A stretch of 64,000 bases of DNA from Prionace glauca. Lineage: Eukaryota; Chordata; Chondrichthyes; Carcharhiniformes; Carcharhinidae. A model generated the notes under the pieces. The model made no database searches, was not told the DNA's origin, and saw only the letters and a program-made list of their open reading frames with translations. The position numbers and the translations under genes are program-made. The stretch lies in NCBI GenBank assembly GCA_037974335.1, contig CM075760.1, positions 33,613,609-33,677,608 of the forward strand. The letters are read 5' to 3'. Shown in pieces: positions 1 through 10,404 of the stretch; the stretch's first letter is position 1, and each line of letters opens with the position of its first letter.

Positions 1-580
1 GTCAGCCATTTGGCCCATCGAGCCTTTTAAATCATTCAATGAAATCATTGGCTTATCTGCCTCAGCATCATTCTCCCCACACTAAACCCATATCCTTTGA
101 TATCTTCAATAGCTAGAAATGAATCAATCTCTCCCTGGAAAATACTTGATGACTGAAACTCCAATGTCCTCAGCAGTTGAGAATTCCAAAGCTTCACCAC
201 ATCCTTGAGAGAAGAAATCCCCCCACATCTTAGCTTTTGCTCCATCTTCTTGTCTGTTCCCTATAATCATTGACACCTTGTCAATCAAAAATCAGTCCAA
301 CTCCACCTGGAATATATTCAGTGATCCTCAGCCTCCGCTGGTCCCTGTGAAAGACAAATCCAAAAGACTTACAGCCCTCTGAGGGAAGAGATGTCTGGAA
401 ATATTTAACATAGCTCAGTTCCATATTACAAATCTATGGATTCTATTTAAAAAGTAAACTGGATGGGCACTTGAAGGAAATAAACTTTCAGGAGAACGGG
501 GATATACAGGGGGAATGGGACTGGAATGTTATACAGAGAGTCAGCATGGACTCCTTCTGTGCTGTAATGACTCAATGACC
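1..580. repeat. old CR1-like LINE fragments
   Basis: Positions 1 to about 250 and 250 to 400 read on the minus strand as two decayed CR1 3' ends, with the usual wording of the C-terminal reverse transcriptase tail. About 420-580 reads on the plus strand as another LINE 3' end that finishes with the 'gcatggactccttctgtgctgtaatg' type ending. No open frame is preserved. Positions 580-820 hold nothing I recognise. Confidence 0.6.
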
Positions 581-819
581 GGAAATGTATAAGTTAGCTA
601 CAGCATTATATTACAATGCAGGAAATAATAATAAATGCACTTCATTACAAAAACAAATAATATATCTAATCTGTACCATATAACAACACTGGACATATCT
701 CTGTCCAATATTAATTTACTGCCCCCTTAAATGTCAGCCAACTCCTGGGGAAAATGCCCTTTAATTGTGAACATTAGGAAAGAGGCCATCTTTTTAACCA
801 GATGAATACATTTGTTAAG

Positions 820-1312
820 CTGAGAGAGCAAAGGATGTTTCCCAGGCTGATTCAGGGAATGGCAGGATCGATATATGAGGAGAGATTAACTAAGTTAGGA
901 TTATTTTCGCTGGAGTTCAGATAAATGAGGGGGGATCTCAAAGAGACTTATAAAATTCTAACAGGTCTAGATAGGATAGATACAGGGAGGGTGGGGGGGT
1001 CAAGAACAAAAGGTCTCACTCTGAGGATTCAGGGTAGACCATTTAGGACGGAGGTGAGCAGACATTTCTTCACCCAAGAGTGGGGAGCCTCTGGAATTCA
1101 TGATCACAGGAAGTAGTTGATGCCAAAACATTGAACTTATTCAAAAGCAGCTAGATATAGCACTTGGGACGAATGGGATCAAAGGTTATGGATCGAAAGC
1201 AGGATTCAGCTATGAGTTGGATGATCAGGAATGATTGTAATGAATGGCAGAGCAGGCTGAAAGGGCCAAATGGCTTCCTCCTGCTCCTACCTTCTGCGTT
1301 TCTATGTCAATA
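820..1312 (+). repeat. old CR1 LINE 3' fragment
   Basis: Plus-strand remnant of the last part of the CR1 reverse transcriptase ORF and its 3' end. Recognisable pieces include the LSYEERL-like start, MRGDLKETYKILTGLDRID at 925, the FFTQ motif and the terminal 'gcaggctgaaagggccaaatggc' region. Several frame breaks and the loss of the 3' octamers mark it as old. Confidence 0.75.
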
Positions 1313-1449
1313 TCTTTAAGAAAGAGAGAGAGAGAGACCTGGGCCAATCTTCCCTGAGTCTTCACCTTCCCTGGATTCACTTCCTTTCATTTCAGTTGTT
1401 GCAAGTCTCCAATTTCCCTCAGAATGAGAAAAGGAAGTGTTTTACTCAC

Positions 1450-1525
1450 AGATGCTGGAGACAGGAGGAAGTTTGAATCTAGCTGAAGTGCAATCTTCAT
1501 TCACAAAAAGCCTGATTGGCTGGAG
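1450..1525 (-). other. candidate non-coding first exon, minus strand
   Basis: Mirror copy of the plus-strand exon, ending at a GTGAGT donor read on the minus strand (complement of 1444-1449). No matching downstream exon is inside the window, because only 1.4 kb remains to the left and that holds LINE debris. Confidence 0.3.
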
Positions 1526-1859
1526 GACCAGAGTCCTTCCGGTCTTCCGATTCTTCCCATTGGCCATAGGTGGTGAGGGGCCGTGAATCAAATGTGCGCA
1601 TGTGCAGGTTTGGGGCGGGGCCCGGGACAAAGCCGACGCGCTGACCATTGTCTGTCCGGGTCTTCCAGCCTTTCCCATTGGACAGCAGCTCAGCGCGACT
1701 GGAGGGCAATGTCCCGCCCATCTCACGTGGGGCTCCGCCCGTCATTGTCTGTGCTGGGGATTGACCAATGGGAACTCTGGAGGACCGGAAGGACTCTGTC
1801 CAAATTCCGCGTTCAGACAATGAGGAACAATGAGCTTGTTCCCATGGTCATTACTGACC

Positions 1860-1933
1860 AGCAAAGTTGCTGCTGTCTCTCTCTCTGAATGAAGACTGAG
1901 CTTCCGACAGACTTTCTCCTGTCTCCAGCATCT
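1860..1933 (+). other. candidate non-coding first exon, plus strand
   Basis: Sequence just before a good splice donor (GTGAGT at 1934). It lies 3.1 kb upstream of the acceptor of the zinc-finger coding exon and contains no long open frame. The exon's 5' end is not defined by the sequence. Its inverted copy sits at the other end of the promoter block. Confidence 0.4.
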
Positions 1934-2429
1934 GTGAGTAAAACACTTCCTTTTCTCCCCCCTTCCATTCCTTTCTTTTCATTCTGGGGGGAAATTGTTG
2001 ACTTGCAGCCACTGTTCAAGAGAAATAGAAGCAGGAATGACCACGAGGCCCTTCAAGCCTGTCCTCCTTTTCAAACCTATCATGGCTAATCAACTCCTTT
2101 TGTGTGCCTTTTCTCATAGCCCTCTATTCCTCGAGCTATCAACTATTTATCCACCTCCACTTTAAATACTTATAGTGATCCAGCCTCACCAGCCTTTGGG
2201 GCAGAGAATTCCAGAGATTCACCACCCTCTGTGAGAAGGAATTTCTGCGCATCTCAGTTTTAAACGACCAACCACTTATCTCGTTCAAGACTCTTGCACT
2301 CGTAAAAATATCTCATAATCTATCCTGCCAAGCCCCCTCAGGATCTGATATGTTTCAATTAAGTTGCCTCTTTGTTTTCAAAGCTTCAATGAATACAGAT
2401 CCTAGACAATTTATTCTCTCTTCAGAGGA

Positions 2430-3019
2430 CATAAGAACATAAGAAATAGGAGCAGGAGTAGGCCATCTGGCCCTTCGAGCCTGCCCCGCCATTCAATAAG
2501 ATCATGGCTGATCTGTCGTGACTCAGCTCCACCTTCCCGCCCTCTCCCCATAACCCTTAATCCCTTCTCTTATCAAAAACCCATCAACCCGTTTCTTAAA
2601 AATATTTAGCGAGGCAGCCTCCACCACTTCAACGGGCAGAGAATTCCAGAGATTCACCACCCTTTGAGTGAAGAAGTTCCTCCTCAACTCTGTTCTAAAC
2701 CGCCCCCCCCCTTTATCTTGAGGCTGTGCCCCCTAGTCCTACTGTCTTTTTTGAGCGGGAAGAGTCTCTCCACCTCTATCCTATCCATCCCATTCATCAT
2801 CTTATACGTCTCAATGAGATCTCCCCTCATTCTTCTAAACTCCAACGAGTGCAAGCCCAGTTTATTCAGCCTCTCCTCATAGCTCAATCCCCTCAACTCC
2901 GGTATCAGCCGAGTAAACCTCCTCTGCACTCCCTCCAGGGCCAAAATATCCTTGCGCAGGTGCGGCGCCCAAAACTGCACACAGTACTCCAGCTGCGGCC
3001 TCACCAATGCCCTATACAA
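2430..3019 (-). mobile_element. CR1 LINE group A, 3' fragment
   Basis: Five-prime-truncated copy in antisense. It starts with the inverted octamer tail (ataagaacataagaaatagg) and runs back to [17 protein letters not shown]. The 111-codon minus-strand frame 2684-3019 is nearly identical to the C-terminal part of the element at 8236-10165, so this is a young insertion. It interrupts the older CR1 that continues on both sides. Confidence 0.9.
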
Positions 3020-3722
3020 CTATCTTGCCCAGGAATTAGCGTGATGAATCACCTTTGGACTACATCCAATGTTACTATATCCTTGTTTAAGTAAGAAGAT
3101 CAAAACTACGCAGTATTCCAGGTGAGGCCTCGCCAACATCCTGTGCAGTTACCACACAACCTCCCTGTTTTAAAACTCCAACCCATTGTAATAAAGGTCA
3201 AAATTCCTCTTTCCTTCTTACCATTGTGGGACCTGCCTGCTAACTTTTTGCGATTTATGCAAAAGAACATCTAGATCCCTGTTATACTTCACTCACCTGG
3301 AGTGCCTCTCCATAGAGCTAATCTCTCTTTTGATTTCTCCTACTGAAATACATGACCTCCCACTACTCCACATTGAACTCCATTCACCAGGTTTTCATCA
3401 CAATCTATCTATATCCCATTGCAGAATCAAAATATCCTCACCACAACATGTCCTTCCACCTACCTTTGTTTCATTTGGAAACCTTACATTCTGTTCCTTC
3501 CTCCAAGTCATTAATTGAATAATGGACAATTGCGAGCCAAGAACTGATCCCTGTGGTACTCCATCAGTAACATCTTTCCACTCTGAAAATGATCCATTTA
3601 TTCCAACTCTTTGTTTTCTGTGTGACGGCCAGTTTTCAATCCATGCTAACACACTTCCATTAATACCATGGGCTTTTACTTTATGTGCCAGCCAGCCTCT
3701 TATGTGGCACCTTGATTTTTGG

Positions 3723-4080
3723 AAATCATGGAATCATAGAATCCCAAGAGTGCAGAAATGGGTCATTTGGCCTATCGAGCCTGCACCAACTCTCCAACAG
3801 CACATCTTTCCAAGGTCCTATCTCCATAACAGTACATTTTTACCCCACTAATCCCCCTAATCTACACGTTTTGGAACACAAAGGGTCAATTTAGCACAGG
3901 CAATCAACATAACCTGCACATCTTTGGAATATGAGGGGAAACAAGAGCACCCGAAGGAAACCTTCTCAGACACAGAGAGAACATGCAAATTCCACACAGA
4001 CTGTCACCCAAGGCCAGAATTGAAGCAGCATCCCTAGTGCTGTGACGCAACAGTGCTAACCACTGTGCCACTTTACCACC
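3723..4080 (-). mobile_element. tRNA-derived SINE
   Basis: Full-length-looking SINE in antisense: a 3' part beginning gaatcatagaatccc, a central part with the 'gcacccgaaggaaacc' wording, and a tRNA-like 5' head ending 'gctaaccactgtgcc'. It sits inside the old CR1 copy, whose reverse transcriptase sequence resumes at 4081. Confidence 0.8.
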
Positions 4081-4440
4081 CTATCTGAATACACTATATC
4101 TACAGATTGCACTCGATCTATTACTCCTCTTGCATTCTCAAAGAATTCAAACAAATTTGTTGAACATGATTTATCTTTCATAGAACCATGTTGCCTTAGT
4201 TTGATTATATTCAGCTTTCCTAAATGATTAGCTATTTCCTCTTTGATTATTGATTCCAGTGTCTTGCCAATAATAGATATTAAATTAACTGGCTTATAGT
4301 TCCCTGCCTTCTGCCTTTTTTCCTTTTTGAACAAGGGGGTTATATTGGCTATTTTCCAATCTCCTGACACCCTCCCAGGATCTGGCGAGTTATGAAAAAT
4401 TTCAAAAAAACTCTCCACTATCTTTTCAGCAACTGCCATT

Positions 4441-5011
4441 AAAAGCCTGGCATGCAGTTCATTGCATTCTGCAAACTGAAGGGAAAGGAAATAAATCCAA
4501 TCTGTTTATTCCACATATTTTTAGTCCAGTCATGTAGACATATATCTGTCTAGCAGCCTTCATGAAGATTTTCAGCTCTGTGTCCAGGACAGGAAGCAGT
4601 GACCATGGATCTGTCAATCAGCCTCAATCAGCACCTTCAGGAGAATTGGGTGGGTGAATATTAGATACAGCAGAGTGAGAACGGAGGGAGAGTGTGAGGG
4701 ATGGAGATTTACAGCTTTTGGAGAATAAGAGAGGAAAGAATGTTCATTAGAATCATAGAATTCCTGCATCTTCTCAACTACCCCTGAGCGTTCATAATGA
4801 ATCTCTCTTCTTAGGACACTCTCATCTCTGACTTGACTGTACTGCTGTCAGTCTCACAAAGCAGCTGTCCTTGTGTTGATAATAGAGGTCCTCCTCGGTA
4901 AGTTTAATGCTCCATGACTGTGCTTTTAAAGAATGTTCCATAGAAACTAGAATTGACTGATTTGAATTTTGATCATGTTCTGAATTGTAATGTTTTTCCT
5001 GAATTGAATTA
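4441..5011. other. intron sequence, no gene recognised
   Basis: Between the LINE block and the zinc-finger acceptor. No repeat family or exon is recognised. A pyrimidine-rich tract and AG at about 5009-5011 form the acceptor of the next exon. Confidence 0.4.
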
Positions 5012-6016
5012 CAGAATATTAGATGAGAAATCACAGACAGAAATCTAAAATGTCAGATCTGGATCCCTTGGAATCTGAATATCATCAGGCTTTGAATCTA
5101 GAAGGAGAAATGTTTGCCCAGTCTGTCAGCTTCAAAGGATTTTAAACATTAGTGTGACTGGCAATGCACTGAGACACACACACCTGAGTGAGAGTGTTCC
5201 AGTGAACTGACTGTGGAAAGAACTTGAACCAGTTACACAGCCTGAAAATACATTGCAGCATTCAGAGCAGGGAGAGACTGTACCCGTGTTCTGTGTGAGA
5301 TTTAACTGTTTACCATGAAAAGTCACAAGGACATCTGCACCATGGAGAAACCGTGGAAATGTGGGGACTGTGGGAAGAGATACAGATCCCCTTCATATCT
5401 CGAAGCTCATCGACGCATTCACACTGGAGAGAGGCCATTCACCTGCCCTCAGTGTGGCATTGGATTCAGTATTGCATGCATTCTGCAGAGACACCAACGA
5501 GTTCACACTGGGGAGAGGCCGTTCACCTGCTCTCAATGTGGGAAGACATTCGCTCATGCATCCACCCTACAGGCACACCAGCGCATTCACACTGGGGAGA
5601 GGCCATTCACCTGCACTGTATGTGGGAAGGGATACACTCAGTTATCTGGCCTGCAGGCACACCAGCGAGTTCACACAGGGGAGAGACCGTTCACCTGCTC
5701 TGTGTGTGGGAAGGGATTCAGAGTTTCATTCAGCCTGCTGAGACACCAGCGAGGTCATACTGGGGAGAGGCCATTCATCTGCTCTCAGTGTGGGAAGGGA
5801 TTCTGTGATTCAACCACCCTGCTGACACACCAACGAGTTCACACTGGAGAAAGGCCGTTCACCTGCACTGTGTGTGGGAAGGGGTTCACTCGATTATCCG
5901 AACTGCAGACACACCAGCGAGTTCACACTGGGGAGAGACCCTTCACCTGCTCTCAGTGTGAGAAAGGATTCACTCAGTTATCCAGCCTGCTGAGACACCA
6001 GCGAGTTCACAAGTGA
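5012..6016 (+). CDS. C2H2 zinc-finger protein, eight tandem fingers
   Basis: Probable nuclear DNA-binding regulator. The last exon appears to start after the acceptor near 5011; the coding frame begins with ATG at 5315 (or 5342, [12 protein letters not shown], which fits better where related genes begin) and stops at 6016. It encodes 233 or 224 residues. Eight consecutive C2H2 fingers have intact Cys and His pairs and HTGERPF linkers. Base-contact residues (-1, 2, 3, 6) read by eye are S-S-Y-A, I-C-I-R, H-S-T-A, Q-S-G-A, V-F-S-R, D-T-T-T, R-S-E-T and Q-S-S-R. Finger 8 has CEKGF instead of CGKGF. No KRAB, SCAN or BTB domain is encoded in this exon, and stops occur upstream in frame. Such finger-only single coding exons are common in tandem fish zinc-finger families. 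Expression is probably from the CCAAT-rich block at 1.4-1.96 kb. The DNA target and function are unknown. Confidence 0.9.
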
Positions 6017-7344
6017 TTACAGGGATTGGATTCTGCTGTTACTGTTTCTGCTTTCAATTACATCCAGGACTGCATTTTGTTCATTCTCACAGCTGGTCAA
6101 TGGGGAGGGTTTCTTTCTGCCGAACTGGCTGATCACACAACTTTGCCTCCAGTGGGCTGATGCTCTGAGTCTTGTTGCAAATACCTGGTTTCAGATTTCA
6201 CAAGGATCACAGAGTGACAGGGTGTGAGGAAGATCAGAGATATTTAGTCAGCATTTCTGTTTGAAACCCCCCAAATACCCATCCAATTTCCTTTGTAATT
6301 GTTTAGTGTCTCCATTTCCTCCTCCCTCATAGGCAGTGAGTTCCAGGTCATTACCATTCACTACATCAAATTATTCTTCCTCACATCCCCTTCTTGTATC
6401 TCTCTCCCAAAACTTTAAATCTGTGTCCCCGTCATCCTTGTCCCATCAGCGAATGGGAACAACTTTTCTTTGTCCACCTTATCTAAACCTGTTAGAATCT
6501 TGTCCATCTCTATCAAATCTTCCCTCAACCTCCTTTTGCTCCAAGGAGAATAATCCAAGCCTGACATTGACAATAAAGAACAAACTAACAGAATATGTTA
6601 ATACCTGAAATCAAATGGGAATGTTTAATTTCTGCATTAGGGTTGGACTGTATGAGTGAATTAATGGATTTGGTAAATGGGGGGGTTAGATTTAATCCCC
6701 CCACTTCATTAGAGTTAAATCACAGCCTGGTCAAATGCTGATACCTCAAGGTGCTGACATCAGCAGAACTTGGCAGCAACGTTGTTTACTTTCTAGAAAA
6801 ACAGACCATTTTCTCACAAGCTTTTGAGTGAAGGTTTCATAAGGTAACTCTGTGGATACAACTGGAATTTTAAACCAGTATTCTGCGTATTGAATAATTG
6901 TGTAAGCTGTCTGTATCTGTGACTTGGAGCTGAGAGTTGTATTAGAATGCTGTCTCTGTGATTACTGTGTCAGAGAGTTGTGTCAGAGCTGTGACTTTGA
7001 GCTGTGAGAGCTGGATCTCTGGAGGGTGCTCTTGGATCTCTGGAGGGGTTGTTTTCCCCCCAGGTTTGAATCATGCATAAACTAGTGTAACCTGTTCCTT
7101 GGCCTCCTGTGATTAATTAGAAGAAATACATCAAAACAGGACAATAAAGGAATTGGAATAACTCTCCGTGGGTGTGTTGAATGGAATATATCAATCTGAT
7201 GTCCATCTACATTCTAGTGAAAGTCTGGAATGTGTAGATGGGATGAATCACTTTCTCTGGGAGATATTTACATCCTTGTCCATGAATATTGTTTTAAAGA
7301 AATCCACATGTGAAAGCCCGGCCATGACATGAAATATCATCACC
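6017..7344 (+). other. probable 3' untranslated region of the zinc-finger gene
   Basis: No coding potential. About 6265-6600 contains an old antisense CR1 3' fragment. AATAAA occurs at about 6571 inside that fragment and again at 7143-7148, which is the better candidate poly(A) signal. The transcript end is not determined. Confidence 0.45.
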
Positions 7345-7660
7345 ATAAACAACAAAGAACAACCCAGCACGGGAAACAGGCCCTTCGGCCCAACGAGCCC
7401 GCGCCGCCACATCACCCTACACCTATTCTACCCTGCATATCTATGAATGGAACCCTACTCAGTCAGATTCAGGGAAGAAATAGTGTCAATTTGGTAAAAA
7501 CCGATTAGCCTGAGAGCACATTTTTGGGGTGTGGGAGGAAACCGGAGCGCCCGGAGGAAACCCACGCAACCACAGGGAGAATGCGCAAACTCCCACAGAC
7601 ACAGGCCCAAATCCATGTGCCTGTACAGCCAGCAGTGCTAGTCACTGAGCTGTTGCGGCG
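7345..7660 (-). mobile_element. tRNA-derived SINE, antisense
   Basis: Begins with the inverted tail 'acaaagaac' and the 'gggaaacaggcccttcggcc' block. It continues through the 'cggagcgcccggaggaaacc' body to a degraded tRNA-like head near 7650. It is the same family as the plus-strand 3' part at 10170-10404. Confidence 0.8.
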
Positions 7661-7854
7661 CCCGTCTACCGGTCCAGGATCAAGCACATACACCGACATG
7701 AAGTACTAGGCCACTCCTGGAACTTCCAAGAGCAGCTCACGCATGACCCGCCGTGTGAATGCCCCTCGTTTGACACGAGGTGGACCTCCACCTGTGGAAT
7801 AAAGTTAAAAATATTAGTCTTACTGCCTGCCTTTCCGGTGTCTCCCGAGGTTTA

Positions 7855-8190
7855 ACCCTATTTAATATCCCCTACCATATCCCTCCATTCTCGTTTCACT
7901 CATGTGCCTATCTAACTGCATCTTAAACGAGTCCAACGTTCCTGCCTCCACCACCCTACTCGGTAGCGCGTTCCAGACCCCCACAACTCTTTGCGTAAAG
8001 AACCTTCTTCTCACCTCCAAATTATACCTCTCCCCCCTCACCCTTAAATGATGACCTCTCGTGTTCGTATCCAGTCTAGGGAGCAGTCTCTCACTATTAA
8101 CTCTATCCATTCCCTTCATTATCTTATATACTTCTATCATGACCCCTCTCAATCTCCGCCTTTCGAAGGAGAATAGTCCCATAACGGGGA
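7855..8190 (-). mobile_element. CR1-like LINE, third group, 3' ORF fragment
   Basis: An open minus-strand frame encodes LFSFERRRLRGVMIEVYKIM, then the FFTQRVVGVWNALPSRVVEA motif. This is the CR1 ORF2 C-terminus but clearly distinct from groups A and B. It lies back-to-back with the group A element that starts at about 8236. Confidence 0.8.
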
Positions 8191-8235
8191 GGTAAGAATC
8201 ACAGACACTCACTTTGATCTTTTCATCAGCAACTC

Positions 8236-10165
8236 TGAGAGAAGATTGACAAAGAAATTGATAAAGGAGGGTAGGAGAAGCTATGAGGCTGGGCTAGCAC
8301 TTAATATAAAAAAGGATAGCAAGAGTTTTTATAAATATATAAAAAGGAAGAGGCTGGCAAGGGTGAACGTTGGTCCTTTAGAGGATGAGAAAGGGGAGCC
8401 AGTGGTAGGGGATGGGGATATGGCTAAGATCTTGAATAACTTTTTTGTTTCTGTCTTCACGGAGGAGGACGTGAATAATTTGCCGGGTGTTAGCGATGGA
8501 AAGGTGGTAGGAATGGAGGGTCTTAATGACATTACTGTTACTAGAGAGGTGGTGCTCGACAGACTGGAGGAGCTGATTGTGGACAAGTCCCCAGGACCGA
8601 ATGGAATGCATCCGAGGGTTCTGAAAGAAATGGCGGAGGTGATAGTGGATGCCTTGGTGGTTATTTTCCAGACGTCGCTGGATTCCGGGGAAGTGCCGGA
8701 AGATTGGAAAACGGCTAATGTTACGCCGTTGTTTAAGAAGGGTGCCAGGCAAAAGGCGGGGAATTATAGGCCGGTTAGTTTAACGTCTGTGGTCGGTAAA
8801 ATGTTAGAATCCGTCATTAAGGAGGAAATTGCGAGGCATCTTGAGGGGAATTGCTTGATAGGGCGGACGCAACACGGTTTCATTAAAGGGAAGTCGTGTC
8901 TGACAAATTTACTGGAGTTCTATGAGGATGTGTCTAGGGCAGTGGATGGAGGAGAGCCGGTGGATGTGGTCTTTCTGGATTTTCAGAAGGCGTTTGACAA
9001 GGTACCTCACAAGAGGTTATTGCAGAAGGTCAGGGGACATGGAGTTGGGGGTAGGGTGTAGCGTGGATAGAGGATTGGTTGTCAAATAGGAGGCAGAGAG
9101 TGGGGGTCAATGGATGCTATTCGGATTGGCGGTTGGTGACTAGTGGGGTGCCCCAGGGGTCGGTGCTGGGGCCTCAGCTATTTACCATTTATATAGATGA
9201 TCTGGAGGAGGGAACCGAGTGCAGGGTGTCGAAATTTGCTGATGACACCAAGATTGGGGGAAAGGCAAATTGTGCGGAAGGTGTGGAGAGTCTGCAGAAG
9301 GATCTAGATAGGCTGGGCGAACGGGACAGGAAATGGCAAATGGAATTTAATGTTGGCAAGTGTGAGGTGGTCCACTTTGGTAGGAGGAATGGTTGGAAGG
9401 ACTATTACTTACGGGGCGAAAAACTGCAGCAGGCGACGGTGCAGAGGGACCTCGGGGTCCTTGTGCATGAGTCGCAAAAACCCAGCTTGCAGGTGCAGCA
9501 GGTGGTCAGGAAGGCGAATGGGATGCTGGCCTTCATAGCGAGGGGGATTGAATATAAAAGTAGGGAGGTCTTGCTGCAGCTGTATAGGGCATTGGTGAGG
9601 CCGCAGCTGGAGTACTGTGTGCAGTTTTGGGCGCCGCACCTGCGCAAGGATATTTTGGCCCTGGAGGGAGTGCAGAGGAGGTTTACTCGGCTGATACCGG
9701 AGTTGAGGGGATTGAGCTATGAGGAGAGGCTGAATAAACTAGGCTTGTACTCGTTAGAGTTTAGAAGAATGAGGGGAGATCTCATTGAGACGTATAAGAT
9801 GATGAATGGGATGGATAGGATAGAGGTGGAGAGACTGTTCCCGCTCAAAAAAGACAGTAGGACTAGGGGGCACAGCCTCATGATAAAGGGGGGGCGGTTT
9901 AGAACAGAGTTGAGGAGGAACTTCTTCACTCAAAGGGTGGTGAATCTCTGGAATTCTCTGCCCGTTGAAGTGGTGGAGGCTGCCTCGCTAAATATTTTTA
10001 AGAAACGGGTTGATGGGTTTTTGATAAGAGAAGGGATTAAGGGTTATGGGGAGAGGGCGGGAAGGTGGAGCTGAGTCATGACAGATCAGCCATGATCTTA
10101 TTGAATGGCGGGGCAGGCTCGAGGGGCCAGATGGCCTACTCCTGCTCCTATTTCTTATGTTCTTA
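8236..10165 (+). mobile_element. CR1 LINE group A, reverse transcriptase nearly whole
   Basis: The longest mobile element in the window, 5'-truncated. It lacks ORF1 and the endonuclease but keeps most of the reverse transcriptase. Seen in order: SFYKYIKRKR, KSPGPNGMHPRVLKEM, GNYRPVSLTSVVGKM, GFIKGKSCLTNL, VVFLDFQKAFDKVPH, GVPQGSVLGPQLF, KFADDTKIGG (catalytic ADD), [36 protein letters not shown] and FFTQRVVNLWNSLPVEVVEA. It then ends in tandem TTCTTATG units at about 10140-10165. The frame is broken once, near 9058, where one T of the 'gtgttagcg' seen in the copy at 47893 is missing. The frames are therefore 8246-9061 and 9063-10074. One break over 600 codons indicates a recent insertion. Confidence 0.92.
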
Positions 10166-10169
10166 TGTT

Positions 10170-10404
10170 CTTATGTTTGTGTGGGTTTTCTCCGGGTGCT
10201 TCGGTTTCCTCCCACACCCCAAAGATTAGGCTGATTGGAGGTAATAAATTGTCCCTAAATTAGTTTCCCTCAACGTGGATGGCCATAAACAATGGATAAG
10301 GGTGGAGGGGTGGGGGGGGGGGGACTGGTAATGTTAAAGTGGCGGCGCGGGCTCGGTGGGCCGAAAGGCCTGTTTCCCGGGCTGTTTTTGTTCTTTGTTC
10401 TTTG
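10170..10404 (+). mobile_element. SINE 3' part with TTCTTTG tail
   Basis: Starts at the 'gtgggttttctccgggtgctt' body and ends in 'gttctttgttctttg'. It includes a G-tract at 10308-10323. It follows the CR1 tail directly. The tail repeat resembles the CR1 tail plan, consistent with mobilisation by a LINE of that kind (inference). Confidence 0.75.

Larger units (their letters stand above)
1427..1957. promoter_or_regulatory. inverted-repeat bidirectional promoter with four CCAAT boxes
   Basis: The outer arms 1427-1474 and 1909-1956 are inverted copies with about 46 of 48 matching positions. Inner parts (about 1520-1565 against 1760-1805) are also inverted copies around the motif gagtccttccggtc. 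Between the arms lie ATTGG at 1515, 1559 and 1677, CCAAT at 1765, GC boxes near 1611 and 1730, and an E-box CACGTG near 1724. Each arm ends in a GTGAGT splice donor facing outward: 1934 on plus, and the complement at 1444-1449 on minus. The arrangement suits a head-to-head pair of TATA-less promoters. The plus side points to the zinc-finger gene at 5.0 kb. The minus side would drive a gene left of the window. Promoter activity is inference; the repeat and motifs are seen. Confidence 0.6.
2000..4440 (-). repeat. old CR1 LINE split by two later insertions
   Basis: Minus-strand CR1 copy in three pieces, about 2000-2429, 3020-3722 and 4081-4440. They read continuously as 3' tail, reverse transcriptase C-terminus (GVPQGSVLGS region at 3398-3652) and upstream reverse transcriptase (GNYKPVNLISIIGKTLES at 4056-4439). 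The gaps are filled by a younger CR1 (2430-3019) and a SINE (3723-4080). It carries many frame breaks. Confidence 0.85.

Noticed and set aside
1442-1888. Several 70-107-codon frames on both strands
   Set aside because: They fall in the GC-rich inverted-repeat promoter, overlap each other, and show no domain.
8246-10074. Retroviral or LTR element
   Set aside because: The reverse transcriptase has CR1-type motifs and a LINE octamer tail. There is no integrase, protease, capsid or terminal repeat. No LTR element was recognised anywhere in the window.
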